Source: Spirochaetota bacterium | Lineage (GTDB): Bacteria; Spirochaetota; UBA4802; UBA5368 | DNA: 57,406 nucleotides | NCBI GenBank assembly: GCA_035477215.1 | Contig: DATIKU010000055.1 | Span: 1-57,406 of the forward strand | Direction of reading: 5' to 3' | Shown here: piece by piece, positions 18,658-27,733 of the stretch | Layout: every line of letters starts with the position of its first letter | Numbering within the stretch: position 1 is the stretch's first letter | Translations under genes and position numbers: made by a program | The notes under the pieces: generated by a model | The model's input: the letters and a program-made list of their open reading frames with translations, nothing else | Database searches by the model: none | What the model was told of the DNA's origin: nothing

Positions 18658-21600
18658 TTATCGTTTCCTGCCCCGCCGCGGCGCGGGTTGTGCGCCTGTG
18701 GCGGAGGGTGCGTTGCTTTCGATCTCGAATACCGGGATGGTCGCCTGTGGCGGACCGCCCTCGATTTTACCGAAAAAAAGCCCCCTGATGTCCTCGAAGA
18801 TGTTATAAAGCACGGGTGTCGCGAAAAGCGTTATGAGCGTGCCGAAGGCCAGTCCCCATGCCATGGCGAGGGCCATGGGCTTGAGGAACGGGTCATTGCC
18901 GCCGATCCCGTACGCGGTCGGGAGCAGGCCCAGAACGGTGGTAAGCGAACTGAGCAGAATCGGGCGCAAGCGCTTTGCCCCGGCCTCGATGGAGGCGTCA
19001 AAGTGGGACCTCCCGCCCGTGCGGGCGAAATTGATGAAGTCGAGATAGACGATGGAGTTGTTGACGACCACGCCGGCGAGGCCCACTATCCCCATCATTG
19101 CGAGGAATGAAAATGGCAGGCCATGGGAAAAGAACACCCAGACCACCGCGAGAAAAGACAGCGGGATGATCCCCATGATGGTAACCGGGTGGACCAGCGA
19201 TTTGAAGATCGCGACGAGAATTATGTAGATGGCGAGGGCCGCAATCAGGAACGAGCGGTTCAGGTTGGCGAACGACTCCTGGGTGTCCTTGAATTCCCCC
19301 GCGTAGTCGATCGTGTAGCCCTGGAAGCGCTCCTCGATATCGGCGAAGTGCTTTATGAGCAGCCTGTTAACACTCACCGAGGTGACGTCCTTGGCCTTTT
19401 CGTCAATATCCGCGGTAACGGTGATGGTGCGCCTCCAGTCCTTGCGCGTAATGAACGACACGCCCCTGCTCCGCTCCAGTCGTGCAATTGACTGCAGCGG
19501 GATGAGATTGCCCATGCGGTTGGCGATCTTGATTCTTCCTATGCTCGCCGGGTCGTTCCGCAGTGGTTTTGGGAAAATTACCCTGATGTCGATTTCTTCG
19601 TCCGTCTTTTTTATTTTGGTCGCGATCGTGCCTTCATAGCATGAACGCACCGTGGAGGCGATATCGAAGACGCTTACGCCGGCAAGTGCCGCGGTCTTGT
19701 CGTTTATATGGATTCGTATCTCCTCCTTTCCCTCTTCAAAGTTGTCTTTAATGTCTTTAAGCCCCTTTATCGTCGCCAGATAGGCGCTGTATTCGTCCGC
19801 GATTTTTTTCAGTATGTCGAATTCGTTACCTTTGATCGTCACCGAAACCGGCATCCCCGTGGGCGGGCCGTTGCGGACATATTTGAACTCGAGCTTATTA
19901 AAGCCCTTCAGGTCGCTGCTTTTTTCGCGCACCCAGTCGATGATGGCGTCGGCCTGACGCTTGCGGTTCTCTTCCGGGGTCAGGTAGACGATGATGATTC
20001 CGTACTTCGATCCGCGTTTGGTGAAGGGATCGTTGGGGTCCTCCTGTATTATTCCGGCCCGGGAGGTGAAGCTCTCGAGTTCCTCTTTCGGCAGCTGGGC
20101 TATTATCTTCTCGATCGAAGCGAGCTTCTCGCTCATTTCCTCGACACGTGTGCCGGTCGGGGCCTCGGCCTTTACCGTGAAACGCTCGATTCCTCCCGCG
20201 GGGAAAAGGATGAATTTGACTTTGAAGGCGGCGAAGATGATAGTGAGGATGAAAAACACGGTGATGATACCGACGAAAAGATACCGCCGGGCGATGACCT
20301 TCCTGAGCAGGGATAAGTAACCGCTCCGAAGTCGCCGGAACAACGCCCCGCCCTCCTCCTCGGCGAGCGAGACGACCGACTTGCGTCGCTTCTGCATGTC
20401 GTGGATCTGGGGCGGAAGGAAAAATATGGACTCGATCCATGAGGCGACCAGCGCGAGGGAGACAACCGCCGGAAGGATCCAAACGAATTTGCCAATAGTA
20501 CCGGTCATGAACATGAGCGGCGCGAAGGACGCGATGGTGGTGAGAATGGTGGCGGCGATCGGCATCATCACCTCGGAAGCGCCCTTTGACACCGCGTCGC
20601 GGAGGCTCGAGCCCTCCTCGAGGTGGCGGTAGATGTTGTCCGACACCACGATGTTGTTGTCCACGAGCATGCCGAGCGCCATGATGAGCCCGAACATGGA
20701 CATGAGATTGATGCTGACGCCCGCGTACGCCATCCAGATGAAGGTGAGTAGCATCGAAAAGGGGATGGCAAGCGCCGTGAATATCGAGATTCTCCATCCA
20801 TATGATAGGATGAGCGAGATGATAACCAGGGCGAAGCCCTGGATGCCGTTGCTGACGAGGACATCAAGGCGGCGCTTGACGAAATACGATAGGTCGTTAT
20901 TGATGATAAGCTCGTACTCTTTCGGAAGGATCTTTTTAAAGCGATCAACCTCGCGGTTTATGGCATCGACGAGCGTGATGATATCCGCGGACTCCTTTTT
21001 TAAGATGGTAAGGGTGACCGAGCGGCGGCCGACGGATTTGTTGATTATCTTCGCCTCTTCGAACGAGTCGCGCACCATCGCGACGTCGCCCACGCGCACC
21101 CAGTTGCCCATGTCGTTGGCGCGGATCAGAATGTTCGAAATATCGTGGACGCTGGAGACCTCTCCGATGGTACGCACGAGGATCTCCTCGTTGTGCTCCC
21201 ACACCAGGCCGCCGGGGAAATTCAGGTTTTTCCTTGCGAGCGCCATTACGATGTCGTTCATGGCGACGTGATACTCGTCGAGCAGGCGGGGATCCACTTC
21301 CACGATCATCTCACGGTCGCGGTATCCCATACGGTCGACTCGGGCGGTGCCGCTTATTTCGAGAATCCGGTCCTCAAGTATTTTGGCGAACTTTCTGATC
21401 TCGAATTCATCGACGTCGTTTTTGATGTCGTCCTTTTTGATTATCGCGATATCGAGCACCGGCTGCTGCGCAGTGGTGAGCTCGGTGACAAGCGGATCCT
21501 TCGCGTCTTCGGGAAGGTCTTGCGTGCGGTCGAGCGCGTTTTTAATGTCGTTGATCGTCTTGTCCTTGTGGGCAAGATCAGGGTCGAGCTTGACCACCAC

Positions 21601-21873
21601 AACGGAACGGGCCTCGAGGGAGTTTGAATGGAGTTCCTCGATGCCGTCAATCTCCCGGAGCTGGTCCTCGACCGGAATGGTGACGTGTTTCTCTACGTCT
21701 TCCGCCGTGGCGCCGGGATAAATGGTGCTGATTACCAGGTAGTCGAAATCTATCTTCGGGAAGGCCTCGCGGTTGGCGCTGAACATGTACATGAGACCTG
21801 CGATGAATATGCCGGCGGCCAGCACGTTTACGAACAGCGAATTATCGATAAAGAATTCGATGATGCGTTTCAT
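18658..21873 (-). CDS. RND-family efflux permease (AcrB/COG0841 type)
   Basis: Inner-membrane proton-driven transporter of 1071 residues with the duplicated RND layout: TM1 near residue 12-32, a large periplasmic loop, TM2-7, a second loop and TM8-12. Family motifs include FPKIDFDYLVISTIYPGA near the N-terminus. In TM4 the AcrB Asp-Asp pair is Asp405-Asn406, and the TM10 Lys is replaced by Asn (VVVNNSIVYLDF), a pattern seen in many non-AcrB COG0841 proteins. A 40-residue Pro/Arg-rich cytoplasmic tail ends the protein. No adaptor or TolC-like gene is adjacent. GGAAGGTAGT precedes the start. The substrate is unknown. Confidence 0.92.
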   Translation of the reverse strand: MKRIIEFFIDNSLFVNVLAAGIFIAGLMYMFSANREAFPKIDFDYLVISTIYPGATAEDVEKHVTIPVEDQLREIDGIEELHSNSLEARSVVVVKLDPDLAHKDKTINDIKNALDRTQDLPEDAKDPLVTELTTAQQPVLDIAIIKKDDIKNDVDEFEIRKFAKILEDRILEISGTARVDRMGYRDREMIVEVDPRLLDEYHVAMNDIVMALARKNLNFPGGLVWEHNEEILVRTIGEVSSVHDISNILIRANDMGNWVRVGDVAMVRDSFEEAKIINKSVGRRSVTLTILKKESADIITLVDAINREVDRFKKILPKEYELIINNDLSYFVKRRLDVLVSNGIQGFALVIISLILSYGWRISIFTALAIPFSMLLTFIWMAYAGVSINLMSMFGLIMALGMLVDNNIVVSDNIYRHLEEGSSLRDAVSKGASEVMMPIAATILTTIASFAPLMFMTGTIGKFVWILPAVVSLALVASWIESIFFLPPQIHDMQKRRKSVVSLAEEEGGALFRRLRSGYLSLLRKVIARRYLFVGIITVFFILTIIFAAFKVKFILFPAGGIERFTVKAEAPTGTRVEEMSEKLASIEKIIAQLPKEELESFTSRAGIIQEDPNDPFTKRGSKYGIIIVYLTPEENRKRQADAIIDWVREKSSDLKGFNKLEFKYVRNGPPTGMPVSVTIKGNEFDILKKIADEYSAYLATIKGLKDIKDNFEEGKEEIRIHINDKTAALAGVSVFDIASTVRSCYEGTIATKIKKTDEEIDIRVIFPKPLRNDPASIGRIKIANRMGNLIPLQSIARLERSRGVSFITRKDWRRTITVTADIDEKAKDVTSVSVNRLLIKHFADIEERFQGYTIDYAGEFKDTQESFANLNRSFLIAALAIYIILVAIFKSLVHPVTIMGIIPLSFLAVVWVFFSHGLPFSFLAMMGIVGLAGVVVNNSIVYLDFINFARTGGRSHFDASIEAGAKRLRPILLSSLTTVLGLLPTAYGIGGNDPFLKPMALAMAWGLAFGTLITLFATPVLYNIFEDIRGLFFGKIEGGPPQATIPVFEIESNAPSATGAQPAPRRGRKR

Positions 21874-22218
21874 CAGACTACCTTCCGAACTTTTACGGAG
21901 AGTTACGCTCGAGTCGGCCGCGGTGGGGATTCAAGCCGTAATAAACCCATCCCCGGAAATGCTCAGCACTGAAACCGGCTTAAGTCAAGAAATAAATGTG
22001 TGAAGATGAATGCGAAAAATTCTTATTGAAATTTTCAGGGCGCACCTCAAAATAAACCGGCGGCTTGCGGCAATACGGCGAATCGTCGCGGTCTCTGCGG
22101 AAACAATGGCGGTTTCACGGGGCCCGGGAATGGAGTTTCCCGCGCCTGCGGAGTGCATGGAGGCATCGATATCAATGGAAGTGGCGGCGGGGAATGAGCC
22201 GTAAAGCGATGGCGGGAA
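21874..22218. other. 345-bp divergent intergenic region
   Basis: Lies between the divergent RND permease and RR-PP2C genes. I see scattered A/T-rich stretches near 21985-22040 that could hold promoters, but no box pair good enough to call. A 64-codon open frame at 22010-22204 has no family resemblance and is not called. No strong hairpin or repeat is seen. Confidence 0.5.
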
Positions 22219-23853
22219 ATGGCGTTCGCTGAATCCGTCGGCGGAACGGGCAGGCTGAAGGTGCTCGCGCTCGACGACGACGGGCTGGTGCGCAGGGTGC
22301 TCGCGGACCTCCTGGCGGAAGAGCACGAATTTCGCGCGGTTGCCACATGCGCCGAATTTAACGAGGTCGTGGTGGGGTTCAACCCGGACGTGCTCCTGCT
22401 CGACCTGGTTTTGCCGGATGGAGACGGCTTGGAAATCTGCAGGGAACTCAGGAAAAACGGCCAGTTCGAAAAGCTCTTTATCCTGATGCTGACCGCCTCC
22501 CACCAGAAACAGTATATCGAGCAGGGGTACGCTGCCGGCGCCAACGACTATATCCGAAAACCTTTCGTTCCCTTCGAGGTCAAGTCGAAGGTACAGAACT
22601 GCAAAAAGATCATCACCTACCAGAGCAAGCTCTATACGGCGTTCAATTATCAGCTTGAGTTTTCAAAGCGTCTTTACCGTCTGAACAGACTCATTCAGTC
22701 CAACATCAACGTCGGTGACATCGGCAACCTGATACGCGAATTTGAATCATTCAATGAGATTGTCGATACCGGGTATATCGAGGTCGTACTCATTCAGGAG
22801 GGCGCGCCTGCGGTCCTGCTCCGAAAGGAATTCGAAAAAGACCGGGCGTTTCTCGGCTTCGAAAAGATACGCAAAAAGATGAAGCTTTTCGACGAGAAAG
22901 ATCTTAATATAACCTCGATCAAGATCCGCTCCGGGGACAGGGACCTTTACTGCTGTATCGCGCCGATTGCATGCAACCATTCCGTGTCCGGCTTCCTCGT
23001 GCTGCAGCGGGATATCCCGTTAGACGCGGAAGAGCGGAATATGATAACACTGTGTACGGATTTTATGAGCATCATGCTCGAGCGCCTGATCGCGCAGAAG
23101 GAGCTCGGACGCCGGTACGAGCTTTACCGTTCGGAAATCGCCAAGGTGCGGACCATACAGGTCTCGTTTCTGCCAGATTTCAAGAAGATCGGGGGGTACG
23201 ACGTGGCGTCGATCTTTCTGCCGGCGGAGGACATATCGGGCGACTTTTTCGACGGGTTTTTTCTCGACGACGAGGTCTATCAGTTTGTACTGTGCGATGT
23301 CTCCGGTCATGGAGTGGCGTCATCGTATATCGGTAACGAAATACGTTCACTTTTCAGGACCTTCTCGCTCCGGAAGTTCTCGCCGGGTTTTATAATCGGG
23401 GCGGTAAACGAAATGGTGTTGCGCGATATAGCGGCATTGTACTATTTCGGCACCGTGATCGTCTGCCAGCTCAATGTGCGGACGGGCGAAGTGCTGTTCT
23501 CCTCGGGCGGCCATCCTCCGGCGCTATTATGCCGACCTGGTGAGGCGTCGTGTACACTGCTCAATAAAACGGGGCCGCTGGTGGGCTTTTTCGAGAAGGG
23601 CGATTTCAAGGACACCGCTTTCGCAATGAAAAGCGGCGACGCGCTGCTTCTCTATACCGACGGCGTTTCCGAAACCTTTTCCGCGGACGGGAAGGAACTT
23701 TTCGGAGAGGACCGGCTGGCGCAGGTCTTTCTCGAGAGCGCTTCCCTGTCCTCGCGGGATATCGTGCGAACAATCGCCAGTTCGGTTAATGAGTTCAGCG
23801 GATACGGTGTGCAGGAGGACGATATTACGATGATCTGCATTAAAAAGAATTAG
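22219..23853 (+). CDS. response regulator with PP2C/SpoIIE-type serine phosphatase output
   Basis: Cytoplasmic 544-residue signalling protein. The receiver domain (about 13-125) has the acidic pair Asp20/Asp21, phospho-acceptor Asp62 (LLLDLVLPDGDG), Thr92 and Lys114 (YIRKPF). A GAF-like middle segment (about 150-290) follows, then a PP2C/RsbU-type phosphatase with metal-binding SGDFFDGFF, DVSGHGVASS and a C-terminal EDDITMICI. Such proteins dephosphorylate STAS-domain anti-sigma antagonists; a STAS protein is encoded at 49926-50543, a possible but unproven partner. The SD is weak. The 3' end overlaps the convergent neighbour by 14 bases. Confidence 0.92.
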   Translation: MAFAESVGGTGRLKVLALDDDGLVRRVLADLLAEEHEFRAVATCAEFNEVVVGFNPDVLLLDLVLPDGDGLEICRELRKNGQFEKLFILMLTASHQKQYIEQGYAAGANDYIRKPFVPFEVKSKVQNCKKIITYQSKLYTAFNYQLEFSKRLYRLNRLIQSNINVGDIGNLIREFESFNEIVDTGYIEVVLIQEGAPAVLLRKEFEKDRAFLGFEKIRKKMKLFDEKDLNITSIKIRSGDRDLYCCIAPIACNHSVSGFLVLQRDIPLDAEERNMITLCTDFMSIMLERLIAQKELGRRYELYRSEIAKVRTIQVSFLPDFKKIGGYDVASIFLPAEDISGDFFDGFFLDDEVYQFVLCDVSGHGVASSYIGNEIRSLFRTFSLRKFSPGFIIGAVNEMVLRDIAALYYFGTVIVCQLNVRTGEVLFSSGGHPPALLCRPGEASCTLLNKTGPLVGFFEKGDFKDTAFAMKSGDALLLYTDGVSETFSADGKELFGEDRLAQVFLESASLSSRDIVRTIASSVNEFSGYGVQEDDITMICIKKN

Positions 23854-24655
23854 GCTGCTTTCTCCGAAAGGCCGAAAGGCGAAAGTCCTCGATAATGGTC
23901 TCCGCGGTGTTTTTAACCTCGAAAACCGCCCCATAGCCGGTCAGATTCGAAAAATCCGTCGCCAGTTTCCGTTTATTACGCCCTTCTATGCGGAGCCTGT
24001 CGAAGCGGATCGGCGTCTCCCATTCCTGACGGCGCCGCGTCAGCAGCTCATCACAGAAATCGATGATGTCGTGCAGAAGAAAGGCCGATTCCTTGAGGTA
24101 ATTGTTTTTATCCTTTTCGGCCTCCAGGCCGCCGTTCATGTTTGTGCGCGCGAGCACCATTATATGGTCGAGAATCCGCCGGGAGTGTTTTCTGCCGGTG
24201 GGAATCGCGAGAACGGCGAGAGCATCCTCGAGACGGTTGAGGCCGTCGATATGACTCGCTTCATCCAGCAGTACCCGGAGGATGGGCAAACGATGCAGCG
24301 CGAAATTCTGCAATGCCCCGTAGAGGTGGACTATCTCGAGGTCGGCGTTTGGATGAAAATAAACGGCCGGGTATTTGCGCACGCGTTCGGCGTTTTGCTC
24401 CATGATGTCGTCGACCATCTTCGAGAAGGGCTTTTCGTTTTTCTTTTTTTCGTATTTTTCGCGCGTCTTTTCGAAGTTGGTGATTTCGGCGAGGGCGAAG
24501 GCCTCCATGTTCATACCCTTGTCGACGGCCATCGCATGGCGCTGGTTGAAGGCCTCGAGGTTGAACCAGGCCCGGCTGTGTTTTTCGCCGTATTCCCGGT
24601 ATCTGTCGCGGAGTTTCTTTATCAAAAGCTCGATTTCTTTTGTTGAGAGTGACAT
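23840..24655 (-). CDS. uncharacterised charged helical protein
   Basis: I do not recognise this 271-residue family. There is no signal peptide or membrane segment. The first 85 residues are rich in Lys/Glu/Arg and look like coiled coil (IELLIKKLRDRYREYGEKH; KTREKYEKKKNEK). The middle is helical with HLYGALQNFALHRLPILRVLL and the segment LARTNMNGGLEAEKD. The ending RNKRKLATDFSNLTGYG is basic. Codon use matches the neighbours. Its last 14 bases overlap the convergent phosphatase gene; upstream it is divergent from purM, so it is probably a single-gene unit. Confidence 0.65.
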   Translation of the reverse strand: MSLSTKEIELLIKKLRDRYREYGEKHSRAWFNLEAFNQRHAMAVDKGMNMEAFALAEITNFEKTREKYEKKKNEKPFSKMVDDIMEQNAERVRKYPAVYFHPNADLEIVHLYGALQNFALHRLPILRVLLDEASHIDGLNRLEDALAVLAIPTGRKHSRRILDHIMVLARTNMNGGLEAEKDKNNYLKESAFLLHDIIDFCDELLTRRRQEWETPIRFDRLRIEGRNKRKLATDFSNLTGYGAVFEVKNTAETIIEDFRLSAFRRKQPNSF

Positions 24656-24773
24656 TTGACCCGACGGATGAAAAAAAGTGTTTACTCAATTACATGATGC
24701 GGATACTTTTCGATTAAAGCAATCATTATATACACCGCCGTCGGCACAACGGCATTCTATGACAGAGGACATG

Positions 24774-25808
24774 ATGGGATTTACCTACAGGGACGCGGGC
24801 GTCGACGTCGACGGGGGCAACCGCTTCGTAAGCAGAATAGCGCCGCTGGTGAAGGCGACCTTCAGCGACCGCGTCATCACCGATATCGGCGGATTCGGCG
24901 CGCTGTACAGCGGCTCCTTCCCCGGAATGAGTGAGCCGGTGCTGGTTTCCGGAACCGACGGCGTGGGTACCAAGCTCAAGCTCGCCCAGTGGATGAATAA
25001 ACACGACACGATCGGTATAGATGCGGTGGCGATGTGCGTTAACGATCTTTTAGTCTCGGGCGCCGCGCCGCTTTTCTTTCTGGACTATATCGCCTGCGGC
25101 AGGCTCAACGAGGACATTATGGTGCAGGTCGTCGGCGGGATAGCCGAGGGCTGCCGTATCGCCGGTTGCAGCCTGATCGGCGGCGAGACGGCGGAGCATC
25201 CCGGGGTTATGCAGCCCGATGATTACGACATCGCGGGATTTGCCGTCGGAGTCGTCGATCGGCCGAAGATCATCGATGGAAAGAAAATTCGGCCCGGCGA
25301 TGTTATTATCGGGCTTCCCTCCTCGGGCGTTCATTCCAACGGCTTCTCCATGGTGAGAAAGCTCCTCTTCGAGGTAAAAAAATACACCCCCGATTCCAGA
25401 TTGGCCGACCTCGACGCTCCACTTGGAGAGGCCCTGCTCGAACCCACGCGCATCTACTGCCGCCCCATACTCGACTGTCTCGAACGTGGCGCGAAGATCG
25501 TGGGGATGGTGCACATCACCGGGGGCGGTTTTTACGAAAACATCCCGCGCATCCTGCCGGATGGATTCGCCGCGATAATAAACAGGTCGAGTTTTACACC
25601 GCCTCCCGTATTCGAGCTGATTCGGCGGGAGGGCCAGGTCGAGGAACGGGAAATGTTCACGACCTTTAACATGGGGATAGGCCTGATGATGATGGCCGGT
25701 AAAACCGATGCTGACGGCCTGATCAGAATGTTACGCGACGTAGGTGAAAAGCCCGTGATAATCGGAACGATCGAGAAGCGGACCGGCGGCGCGGTCGTGC
25801 TCGTCTGA
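24774..25808 (+). CDS. purM: phosphoribosylformylglycinamidine cyclo-ligase (AIR synthetase)
   Basis: Fifth step of purine synthesis: ATP-dependent closure of FGAM to AIR. Signature segments are TYRDAGVDVDGGN at the N-terminus, GTDGVGTKLKLAQ, GIDAVAMCVNDLLVSGA, GGETAEHPG and GLPSSGVHSNGFSMVR. The start is placed at ATG 24774: AGAGG lies five bases upstream and the resulting 344 residues equal the normal PurM length. Longer frames reach ATG 24771, 24759 or 24678 but would add residues not found in the family. An alpha/beta hydrolase gene follows after 16 bases. Confidence 0.96.
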   Translation: MGFTYRDAGVDVDGGNRFVSRIAPLVKATFSDRVITDIGGFGALYSGSFPGMSEPVLVSGTDGVGTKLKLAQWMNKHDTIGIDAVAMCVNDLLVSGAAPLFFLDYIACGRLNEDIMVQVVGGIAEGCRIAGCSLIGGETAEHPGVMQPDDYDIAGFAVGVVDRPKIIDGKKIRPGDVIIGLPSSGVHSNGFSMVRKLLFEVKKYTPDSRLADLDAPLGEALLEPTRIYCRPILDCLERGAKIVGMVHITGGGFYENIPRILPDGFAAIINRSSFTPPPVFELIRREGQVEEREMFTTFNMGIGLMMMAGKTDADGLIRMLRDVGEKPVIIGTIEKRTGGAVVLV

Positions 25809-25824
25809 CGGCGCAGGCGGTGGA

Positions 25825-26640
25825 ATGAGGCGTGAGGCGATGGCCCGGAAGGAAATGAACAAAACAACCGCCGTTTCCGGTCCGGCATGCCCGTCTCTCA
25901 TGAAGGGCGCGGAACCGGTGTTGCGGATGGGCCGGACCGGGCGTGGCGTACTGCTGCTTCACGGCTTCACCGGCACTCCCCACGAGATGAAGTATCTCGG
26001 GGCCAGGCTCGCCGACGAGGGATTCACCGTGATGATCCCGCGCCTTCCCGGCCATGGAACGGAACTCGCGGAGATGGTGCGCACCACCGGGCGCGACTGG
26101 CTGATCGCCGCGCGCGAGGCCCTGATCGAGCTACGGTCGTACTGCACGGACATCGCCTGTATCGGGCTGTCGATGGGCGGGATTCTCGGCATTTTACTGG
26201 CACGCGAGTTTTCCATTAACCGGCTGGTGCTCTTGTCGACTCCGGCCGCTTTACCGGGGCGCGCCGTGTACCTTGCTCCGCTTCTGGCGCCCTTTAAAAA
26301 AGTTATCTGGAAAAAGGACGATAAAAAAGGTCTCAACAGCGCCGAGGCGCGCTCGTATCACCTGTGTTATAACGAGGGTATCCCGGTCCGCCAGGCCTGG
26401 CACCTGCATCGCCTGATCCGGAAGGCCATGCGCGCGCTGCCTTCCGTGTCCGCCGACGCGCTCATCATCCAGTCGCTTGGCGACGAGTATATTCCTCCGG
26501 ATTCAATCAACCGCTTGCACGACCGGCTGGGATCGTCGCGCAAGGAAAAGGTCTTCCTCGATATCAGCAACCACGCCGTCACCGTCGATTACGAAAAGGA
26601 CTATGTCGCCGAGGAGATCATACGCTTTATCGGCTCCTGA
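25825..26640 (+). CDS. alpha/beta-hydrolase, carboxylesterase/monoacylglycerol lipase-like
   Basis: Serine hydrolase of up to 271 residues, closest in pattern to the Est30 carboxylesterase group. The oxyanion-hole motif is LLHGFTGTPHEM, nucleophile Ser116 sits in GLSMGG, the acid is probably in SLGDEYIPP and the His in SNHAVTVDYEKD. ATG 25825, 25840 and 25855 are all in frame; conserved sequence begins near residue 32, so the start is uncertain. No signal peptide. The natural substrate is unknown; purM upstream is probably only co-transcribed. Confidence 0.87.
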   Translation: MRREAMARKEMNKTTAVSGPACPSLMKGAEPVLRMGRTGRGVLLLHGFTGTPHEMKYLGARLADEGFTVMIPRLPGHGTELAEMVRTTGRDWLIAAREALIELRSYCTDIACIGLSMGGILGILLAREFSINRLVLLSTPAALPGRAVYLAPLLAPFKKVIWKKDDKKGLNSAEARSYHLCYNEGIPVRQAWHLHRLIRKAMRALPSVSADALIIQSLGDEYIPPDSINRLHDRLGSSRKEKVFLDISNHAVTVDYEKDYVAEEIIRFIGS

Positions 26641-26693
26641 CCTCTCCGCCGGCGCGCCGGGGTCAAATCTTCCTTAAATTAAGTAAAATAATG

Positions 26694-26722
26694 TTGACAT
26701 ACATCCACGGATGAAGAATGCT
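26694..26722 (+). promoter_or_regulatory. possible promoter for the DUF2490-type gene
   Basis: A perfect -35 box TTGACA (26694-26699) in an A/T-rich stretch is followed after 17 bases by a poor -10 (AATGCT). It lies just past the carboxylesterase gene and upstream of the start at 26760. The good -35 and local base composition are the only support. Confidence 0.25.
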
Positions 26723-26759
26723 CGGGCTTCCATTTTATTTTTTCCGTGAGGAGACATCT

Positions 26760-27581
26760 ATGTGTAGAAGAACCTGTATCGTACTGCTTGCCGCGCTCAT
26801 GCTGTTCGCGCTCATCCCGGCCGGCGCGGACGCGAAGGCGCCCTATACCGGAAGGACCTGGGAATACGTAAACGTCACCATGCTTCTTTCCCCCAACTGG
26901 GCGTTCATGGTAATGCCGGGCCACCGTTTCGAGTTTTATCGCGGGGCGGACTCGAAATCGAGCGCGAAGGAGACGTTTTTGTGGGAATTTTTCGCAGGTC
27001 CCATCTATATCCACAAGTTCGAGAGCTTCACCTTTAAACTGCCGCTGTGGTATTACTATATGGGTTTCCCGGTAGATGGAAATGACGGAAAACCGAAAGT
27101 GGCGGGCGAGGATCGGTTCTATTCACATAACATAGAGGTCGTCCCGATTTTCGAATTCAGTGTTGATGCGCTGAAGGTCACCAGCAGAACGATTTTTCAC
27201 AACAAGGTGTATGCTGATAACAACATCTATGTAACCGAGAACCAGAAAAAGGGATATTCGCTGTTGATCAGGGAGATGATCATGCTCGAATATGCGCTTA
27301 CTCCGATGTTTTCACTCCTGCTCGGCAATGAGGTATTCGTGGGAGTCAAAGAAGACGGCGGAACAAAGGACCTCGGTCGGATCGGCGAGCCTTTCTACGA
27401 GCGGAACGGCTTTTCCGAAAACCGCCTCCACGCGGGCTTCAACGTGAAGTTCAACCCGACGCTGTCGCTCTCACCGCAGTACATATACAATACGACCTAC
27501 AAACCCGAGTCGGGATACCGGCTGACATCCAGAAATCACTATATAATGCTCACCCTGAACTATGTGCTGAAGCTGTATTAG
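26760..27581 (+). CDS. exported beta-barrel protein, DUF2490-like
   Basis: ATG 26760 is chosen because GAGGAG lies about eight bases upstream and a signal peptide begins there (positively charged start, hydrophobic core to about residue 21, cleavage after GADA). The mature part of about 248 residues has alternating polar and hydrophobic strands with many aromatic residues (WAFMVMPGHRFEFYR, FKLPLWYYYMGF, LSLSPQYIYNTTYKP) and ends in a strand closing with Tyr, like an outer-membrane barrel. It resembles DUF2490 proteins, whose function is unknown. A hairpin terminator follows directly. Confidence 0.72.
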   Translation: MCRRTCIVLLAALMLFALIPAGADAKAPYTGRTWEYVNVTMLLSPNWAFMVMPGHRFEFYRGADSKSSAKETFLWEFFAGPIYIHKFESFTFKLPLWYYYMGFPVDGNDGKPKVAGEDRFYSHNIEVVPIFEFSVDALKVTSRTIFHNKVYADNNIYVTENQKKGYSLLIREMIMLEYALTPMFSLLLGNEVFVGVKEDGGTKDLGRIGEPFYERNGFSENRLHAGFNVKFNPTLSLSPQYIYNTTYKPESGYRLTSRNHYIMLTLNYVLKLY

Positions 27582-27592
27582 AGCGTTTTCCC

Positions 27593-27620
27593 CGCGGGCG
27601 CGTTCAATGCGCCCGCGTTT
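27593..27620 (+). terminator. Rho-independent terminator after the DUF2490-type gene
   Basis: CGCGGGCGC (27593-27601) and GCGCCCGCG (27609-27617) form a perfect 9-bp GC stem with a 7-base loop, followed by TTT. It begins 12 bases after the stop codon. Confidence 0.7.
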
Positions 27621-27733
27621 CCCTCCCGCCATATCGCACTTGACATATCCTCCCGGCGCGCGTAGAAATCACACCATGCTCTGTCGTAGCGTTTACGCCG
27701 TATTCCGCGAGTGGCACAAGGACGGCCGCATAC

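Noticed and set aside
22010-22204. A 64-codon frame in the RND/PP2C intergenic region
   Set aside because: No SD, no recognisable motif and mixed codon bias.
26649-26660. CCGGCGCGCCGG palindrome after the carboxylesterase gene as a terminator
   Set aside because: Self-complementary 12-mer without loop and without a T tract.
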